In this document: positions 6,001-6,842 of the stretch, piece by piece
How positions within the stretch are numbered: position 1 is the stretch's first letter
Layout of the letters: the number at the start of each line of letters is the position of its first letter
Assembly: GCA_947470005.1 (NCBI GenBank)
Contig: CANISA010000084.1
Location: 1 to 6,842 of the forward strand
Origin: Legionellaceae bacterium
Lineage (GTDB): Bacteria > Pseudomonadota > Gammaproteobacteria > Legionellales > Legionellaceae
Direction of reading: 5' to 3'
Length of the DNA: 6,842 bases
Notes under the pieces: model-generated
Databases searched by the model: none
What the model was told of the DNA's origin: nothing
What the model saw: the letters and a program-made list of their open reading frames with translations, nothing else
Translations under genes and position numbers: made by a program

Positions 6001-6842
6001 TTTACTCAATTAGATGTGCTGCGATTAGAAAAAGCCTTGAACCGCCTTATTGATGTTTATCCGGAATTAAGATCTGTTTTTAATCATGATGATCTCACTC
6101 AGCGTTATTTACCCTTTAATGAAGACATTTATTACATCATCGAAAAACATAAAAGGGACGTTTGTTATGAACCATTATATCTTGTAGATGTTCGCCATGA
6201 GCTATCACATAAAATATACGATGTTGGTGTTTACCCTTTATTTACATTGCAAGTTTCTGAGTTTAGCGATCGTGCTGTATTACATGTTAGTTTTGATTTA
6301 ATTTTGCTTGATATTGAAAGCCGCGCGCAGTTTTTTCATCTTTTAACGCGATTGTATGAAGATGAGGATGCTCATTTATCGCTGCCGATGATCTCATTTA
6401 GAGATTATCGAATGTATATGCGTTTATTGAAACATTCATTGTGGTACAAGGCCGATCAAGCGTATTGGCATCAGAAATTGTCTCAATTACCTTTAAGGCC
6501 AAAATTACCATTGCAATGTGATCCGATGACAATTGAGTATCCGAGATTTGCGTTAAATAAAAAAATGGTGTCTCAGGATAAATGGTCTAAATTTAAAGAA
6601 AAAGCAGATGCCTACGGGGTCTCTTCTGCATCCGTTTTGTTATATCTATATGGTCTTGTCATTGCCTCGATTGCGGAAGAAAGTGATGTGTTAATTACGA
6701 TGACATTATCTAATCGGTATGCAATCCATCCTGATGTGAAGCAATTGTGGGGTGATTTTACGTCGACCAGCTTATTTGGTTTCTCAAGGAAAATGGAGAA
6801 TTTTCTTGTGTCCATTAAAAATACACATGAAGAACTGTGGCA
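1..6842 (+). CDS. Modular nonribosomal peptide synthetase, internal fragment (A-PCP-C-A-PCP-E-Cy)
   Basis: Frame +1 is open through all 2280 codons and leaves the window at both edges, so this is the middle of a multi-kilobase NRPS gene. The bases GTG at position 1 are not a start: they fall inside an adenylation domain, about 30 residues before its A3 core motif. Domains follow in canonical order with normal lengths and short linkers: partial A, PCP, C, A, PCP, E, partial Cy. No frameshift, internal stop or insertion is seen, and nearly all catalytic motifs are intact, so the enzyme is probably functional. It assembles a peptide by thiotemplate chemistry in the cytoplasm. The predicted segment is Gly, then D-Ser, then an azoline formed from a Cys, Ser or Thr that a downstream module would load. 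I do not recognise a named gene or product, so no symbol is given. Family assignment is certain; substrate and product are inferred. Confidence 0.98.
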   Translation, partial: MLEENPYRFENSSNLNVDIKSADLAYVIYTSGTTGKPKGVMVEHAAFSQFIIDFSAIDVVKHMLQHPFSTLSLTNYVFDIFGLEYALTWACGGTVVLSDITLASLDAVKYPPRLIQQTPSVWRELLETLPGNLLNDVLCLVGGEPVNASLALDLQQCCKHVVNVYGPTETTIWSTYYLYNCMTQACLIGRPLSHESAHVLDSNQKPVLTGEIGELYIGGAGLARGYLNQPKLTAERFINHPVLGARLYRTGDFVRYLADGNLEYIGRNDFQVKIRGFRIELGEIEWALLSFSNSIEQAVALVKTRDDNSKLVAFYQRAESLNKDDLVAHCSQKLPDYMVPSLFIQMEKFPLTIQGKIDRIFLQSMLDEGAAFYDDDLNSTQKFVVNLFHEILSVDTAISMDDDFFSLGGHSLLVTTMTLAIRKEYGLRITPREIYGALKVGEISKLIDTRLGDDSNKKIERATPDKYNPGPQHYHLTAYQLGMFFDHFRRDDGARAYTIPVFFDVVGEFDIQRAHAAFVSLVRRHKILTGFIASRDNAAFHYLNDDDIDVKRCVVLQDELDDYLHSISCTTFNLNEGLIDFRIIEIADKKNHVVLSFVHHHIVADGYAINQMIQDYFDLYDGFFESKPIDEIFSYNYYTLYESKNRLKSRFFWMQNLDFNAGFTLPIDNPRPGERTLSGQYIDFKFDEHLQEQVKALAVQNNCSLNVVVLACIYVVLSKYAQIDNINIGVVFANRTIDSEAVVGCFVNTLPIGLKIDAKQPLKAIITLLARRLSQAIENSDYPAIELIQTLQLETDDSCHPLYQVLFASQYEPELRTSDRYRVFRKVIHNGSSKFDLTFNFHHSETAHLLGVEYNSALYETNTIQRLWEFLNLVIEAGVSCPEQCIAAIPLLSQAEYCRIIHDWNATDHAYSEHKTIHQLFEEQVVRTPDLVAVVFEDQELTYSELNAQSNQLARYLRIHYQTQGFELKPDTIIAVCLERSLAMIIALLGVLKAGAAYVPMDPNDPDERIQYILDDTKSFMVLTQSFFIKRFDGKLKTCTLVLDEPFYSAEETTNLPLRYQSTDLACIIYTSGTTGQPKGVLLEHRGFVNRIEWMQTKHPLSPQDTILHKTPYVFDVSIWELFWANWYGAKLVIARPDGHKDSHYLRRVMIEKKITVVHFVPSMLAAFIYDLNHSCDKVSATLRYLFCSGESLSVAHVSAIKALSDHDLNVFNLYGPTEASIDMTYFDCNHRLEKMMIGKSIQNTRSYVLDAQLQPVPIGVTGELYLSGVGLAQGYLNQPKLTEERFIANPFVSEMDQGKGYERLYKTGDLARWLTDGTLEYLGRNDFQIKIRGMRIEPGEIESVLSIYPGVKQSVVLARDGYASTALIAYYVSDIVIDTDVLVDHLALHLPASMMPFTFVRIDAVPLTMSGKLDRKALPEPDFALVHHDEVPKTELEERISVIWQDILGVQQISTRDDFFRMGGNSILSIQLMSHLRYAGFNCGMRDIFEQRTIERLAHCIVSRQKPIHNDAEQGLLVGEFELLPIQRWFFDQPFRYQGHWNQVILVRSPQLSIETLEWCLPMLVAHHDMLSVVFANDGSGNIRQRYCASFDSLEIKRMDVSSLSAVQRSDRLTSWQSDFDITSGPLWRLGYLSGYDDGSPRLFFALHHLIVDAVSWRILIADIKRLCNGDALSLKTSSYRQWIDAVQGYAQTHQSEIPYWLEQMSAQPNYAQLPFINKNVHYRKFTLDNVLTQQLIGQANQAYHTEINDLLLTALAYALEAWQGSSCHVITLEGHGREFIQEAMDVSGTLGWFTTLCPVKLVVQETLSLTIQQMKETLRNIPNKGIGYGALVCYSENSQLRSQCLPPIWFNYLGQIDGQIGDWQFETESSGVVIHPENEELHLIRIDGMITQGALTFNFTLKCDDISSKRLVDIFESSIIHIITHCMEGSFPQQRIYTAGDFKAVRHEFDLKELPLQSNSGALAQPFEMTEIQKAYLLGRRKEFEIGQVSNHLYHEFYFTQLDVLRLEKALNRLIDVYPELRSVFNHDDLTQRYLPFNEDIYYIIEKHKRDVCYEPLYLVDVRHELSHKIYDVGVYPLFTLQVSEFSDRAVLHVSFDLILLDIESRAQFFHLLTRLYEDEDAHLSLPMISFRDYRMYMRLLKHSLWYKADQAYWHQKLSQLPLRPKLPLQCDPMTIEYPRFALNKKMVSQDKWSKFKEKADAYGVSSASVLLYLYGLVIASIAEESDVLITMTLSNRYAIHPDVKQLWGDFTSTSLFGFSRKMENFLVSIKNTHEELW
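661..714 (+). repeat. Intragenic homologous segment, A6 region copy 1 (partner 3811..3864)
   Basis: Codes for GLARGYLNQPKLTAERFI in A domain 1. It matches 3811..3864 in A domain 2 at 42 of 54 bases by hand count, including an 11-base exact run around TATTTAAATCA. The match is in the same frame and at the same place in both domains, so it reflects paralogous A domains, possibly kept similar by gene conversion. It is not a mobile repeat. Confidence 0.7.
784..840 (+). repeat. Intragenic homologous segment, A8 region copy 1 (partner 3958..4014)
   Basis: Covers the A8 core of A domain 1, ending in KIRGFRIE. It matches 3958..4014 at 44 of 57 bases by hand count, with exact runs over AATGATTTTCA and AAAATTCGTGG. 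This is the hinge between the large and small A subdomains, a common place for exchange between NRPS modules. Confidence 0.7.
1126..1356 (+). other. Peptidyl carrier protein 1 (thiolation domain)
   Basis: Carries the activated residue, predicted to be Gly, as a thioester on a 4'-phosphopantetheine arm. The signature DDFFSLGGHSLL covers residues 402-413. The Ser that receives the cofactor is S411, codon 1231..1233. Flanking helices (FVVNLFHEILSV before, IRKEYGLRITPREIY after) match the fold, and the length of about 77 residues is normal. The GGHS form is the usual one ahead of a condensation domain rather than an epimerization domain, which agrees with the C domain that follows and with an achiral substrate. 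A 20-residue polar linker rich in Asp, Asn and Lys separates it from the C domain. Confidence 0.95.
1414..2715 (+). other. Condensation (C) domain joining the PCP1 chain to the residue on PCP2
   Basis: Forms the peptide bond between the donor thioester on PCP1 and the amine of the aminoacyl group on PCP2. Motifs in order: C1 LTAYQLGMFF at residues 476-485; C2 RHKILTGFI at 524-532; C3 HHIVADG at 600-606 (1798..1818), with the catalytic second His H601 and Asp D605; LPIDNPRP at 665-672; C5 IGVVFANRT at 728-736 followed by VVGCFVNTLPI at 742-752; C7 HPLYQVLFASQ at 800-810; SKFDLTFNF at 833-841. The length of about 430 residues is typical. It lacks the DxxxxDxxS signature of Cy domains and the HHxxVDxVSWRIL signature of E domains, so it is an ordinary C domain. 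Since PCP1 has no E domain and probably carries a chain ending in Gly, an LCL-type domain is expected; subtype needs a phylogeny. C3 has Tyr and Ala where Trp and Ser are usual (DGYA for DGWS). Confidence 0.95.
3811..3864 (+). repeat. Intragenic homologous segment, A6 region copy 2 (partner 661..714)
   Basis: Codes for GLAQGYLNQPKLTEERFI in A domain 2 and pairs with 661..714. Most differences are at third codon positions, as expected for a constrained protein motif. Confidence 0.7.
3958..4014 (+). repeat. Intragenic homologous segment, A8 region copy 2 (partner 784..840)
   Basis: Covers the A8 core of A domain 2, ending in KIRGMRIE, and pairs with 784..840. After it the two domains diverge: ELGEIE continues in domain 1 as LGEIEWALL, while domain 2 reads PGEIESVLS. 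Confidence 0.7.
4288..4512 (+). other. Peptidyl carrier protein 2 (thiolation domain preceding E)
   Basis: Holds the second residue, predicted to be Ser, for condensation and then presents the peptidyl thioester to the E domain. The signature DDFFRMGGNSILSIQLM spans residues 1458-1474. The phosphopantetheine-bearing Ser is S1467, codon 4399..4401. The SILSIQ continuation is the form usually seen in carriers paired with epimerization domains, where the motif is most often GGDS; here Asn replaces the Asp. The length of about 75 residues is normal, and the E domain starts after a short linker of about 16 residues. Confidence 0.95.
4558..5850 (+). other. Epimerization (E) domain, predicted to give D-Ser
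   Basis: Epimerizes the alpha carbon of the residue held on PCP2. Diagnostic motifs: E1 PIQRWFF at residues 1526-1532; HHDMLSVVF at 1568-1576; FDITSGPLWR at 1621-1630; E2 HHLIVDAVSWRIL at 1649-1661 (4945..4983); E3 around TSSYRQWIDAVQGYA; E4 AYHTEINDLLLTAL at 1744-1757; E5 LEGHGRE at 1774-1780; E6 DVSGTLGWFTTLCP at 1787-1800; RNIPNKGIGYGAL at 1821-1833; E7 FNYLGQ at 1852-1857. Positions matching the functionally probed GrsA residues His753, Asp757, Glu892, Arg896, Asn975 and Tyr976 are H1650, D1654, E1775, R1779, N1853 and Y1854, all conserved. The domain therefore looks active. One departure: E6 usually reads SRTVGWFT, but here Gly1790 and Leu1792 replace Arg and Val. Confidence 0.96.
5896..6842 (+). 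other. Heterocyclization (Cy) domain, partial (C-terminus outside window)
   Basis: Cy domains replace C domains ahead of modules that load Cys, Ser or Thr. They form the peptide bond and then cyclodehydrate the side chain to a thiazoline or oxazoline. Visible motifs: FEMTEIQKAYLLGR at residues 1969-1982; LYHEFYF at 1995-2001; YPELRSVF at 2020-2027; HELSHKIYDVGVYPLF at 2066-2081; the hallmark DxxxxDxxS with D2099, D2104 and S2107 (6295..6321), in place of the C-domain HHxxxDG; SFRDYRMYM at 2132-2140; YWHQKL at 2155-2160; LRPKLPL at 2165-2171; TMTLSNR at 2233-2239; GDFTSTSL at 2251-2258. It begins directly after an E domain, so its donor chain should end in a D residue. The acceptor A and PCP domains are beyond the window, so the ring type (S or O) and any oxidation to a thiazole or oxazole cannot be determined. 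Confidence 0.95.

Noticed and set aside
6612..6815. Minus-strand open frame of 67 codons
   Set aside because: It is antisense to the Cy domain, whose GDFT and related motifs on the plus strand explain the sequence.

Overview
The whole window is the interior of one very large gene for a modular nonribosomal peptide synthetase (NRPS). Reading frame +1 is open from base 1 to base 6842 (2280 complete codons, no stop) and runs off both ends, so the true start, stop, promoter, ribosome binding site and terminator lie outside. No intergenic stretch, RNA gene, mobile element or CRISPR array is visible. Residue numbers used here count from codon 1 of the window.

Layout, left to right: C-terminal two thirds of an adenylation (A) domain (1..1104); peptidyl carrier protein PCP1 (1126..1356); condensation domain C (1414..2715); complete A domain (2746..4266); PCP2 (4288..4512); epimerization domain E (4558..5850); and the first ~315 residues of a heterocyclization (Cy) domain, cut by the window edge (5896..6842). 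The order is therefore [A-PCP]-[C-A-PCP-E]-[Cy-...].

The specificity pockets can be read by aligning the core motifs to GrsA. The first A domain gives D-I-L-Q-L-G-V-I-W plus the invariant Lys, one position from the glycine code as I remember it. The second gives D-V-W-H-F-S-L-I-D plus Lys, one position from the serine code of EntF. The downstream E domain keeps its catalytic residues, and the Cy domain keeps its DxxxxDxxS signature. The working model is that Gly on PCP1 is joined by C to Ser on PCP2, E converts the Ser to D-Ser, and Cy condenses the growing ...Gly-D-Ser chain onto a Cys, Ser or Thr carried by a module beyond the right edge, then cyclodehydrates it to a thiazoline or oxazoline. 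What precedes Gly, and what follows the azoline, cannot be known from this window.

Organism: the DNA is AT-rich (roughly 40% GC by eye). The wording of the conserved NRPS segments, and an extended loop early in the second A domain, resemble NRPSs of AT-rich gammaproteobacteria such as Legionella, Rickettsiella and relatives, or Xenorhabdus and Photorhabdus. This is recollection-based inference and only moderately secure. The protein is cytoplasmic and needs a 4'-phosphopantetheinyl transferase for its carrier domains.
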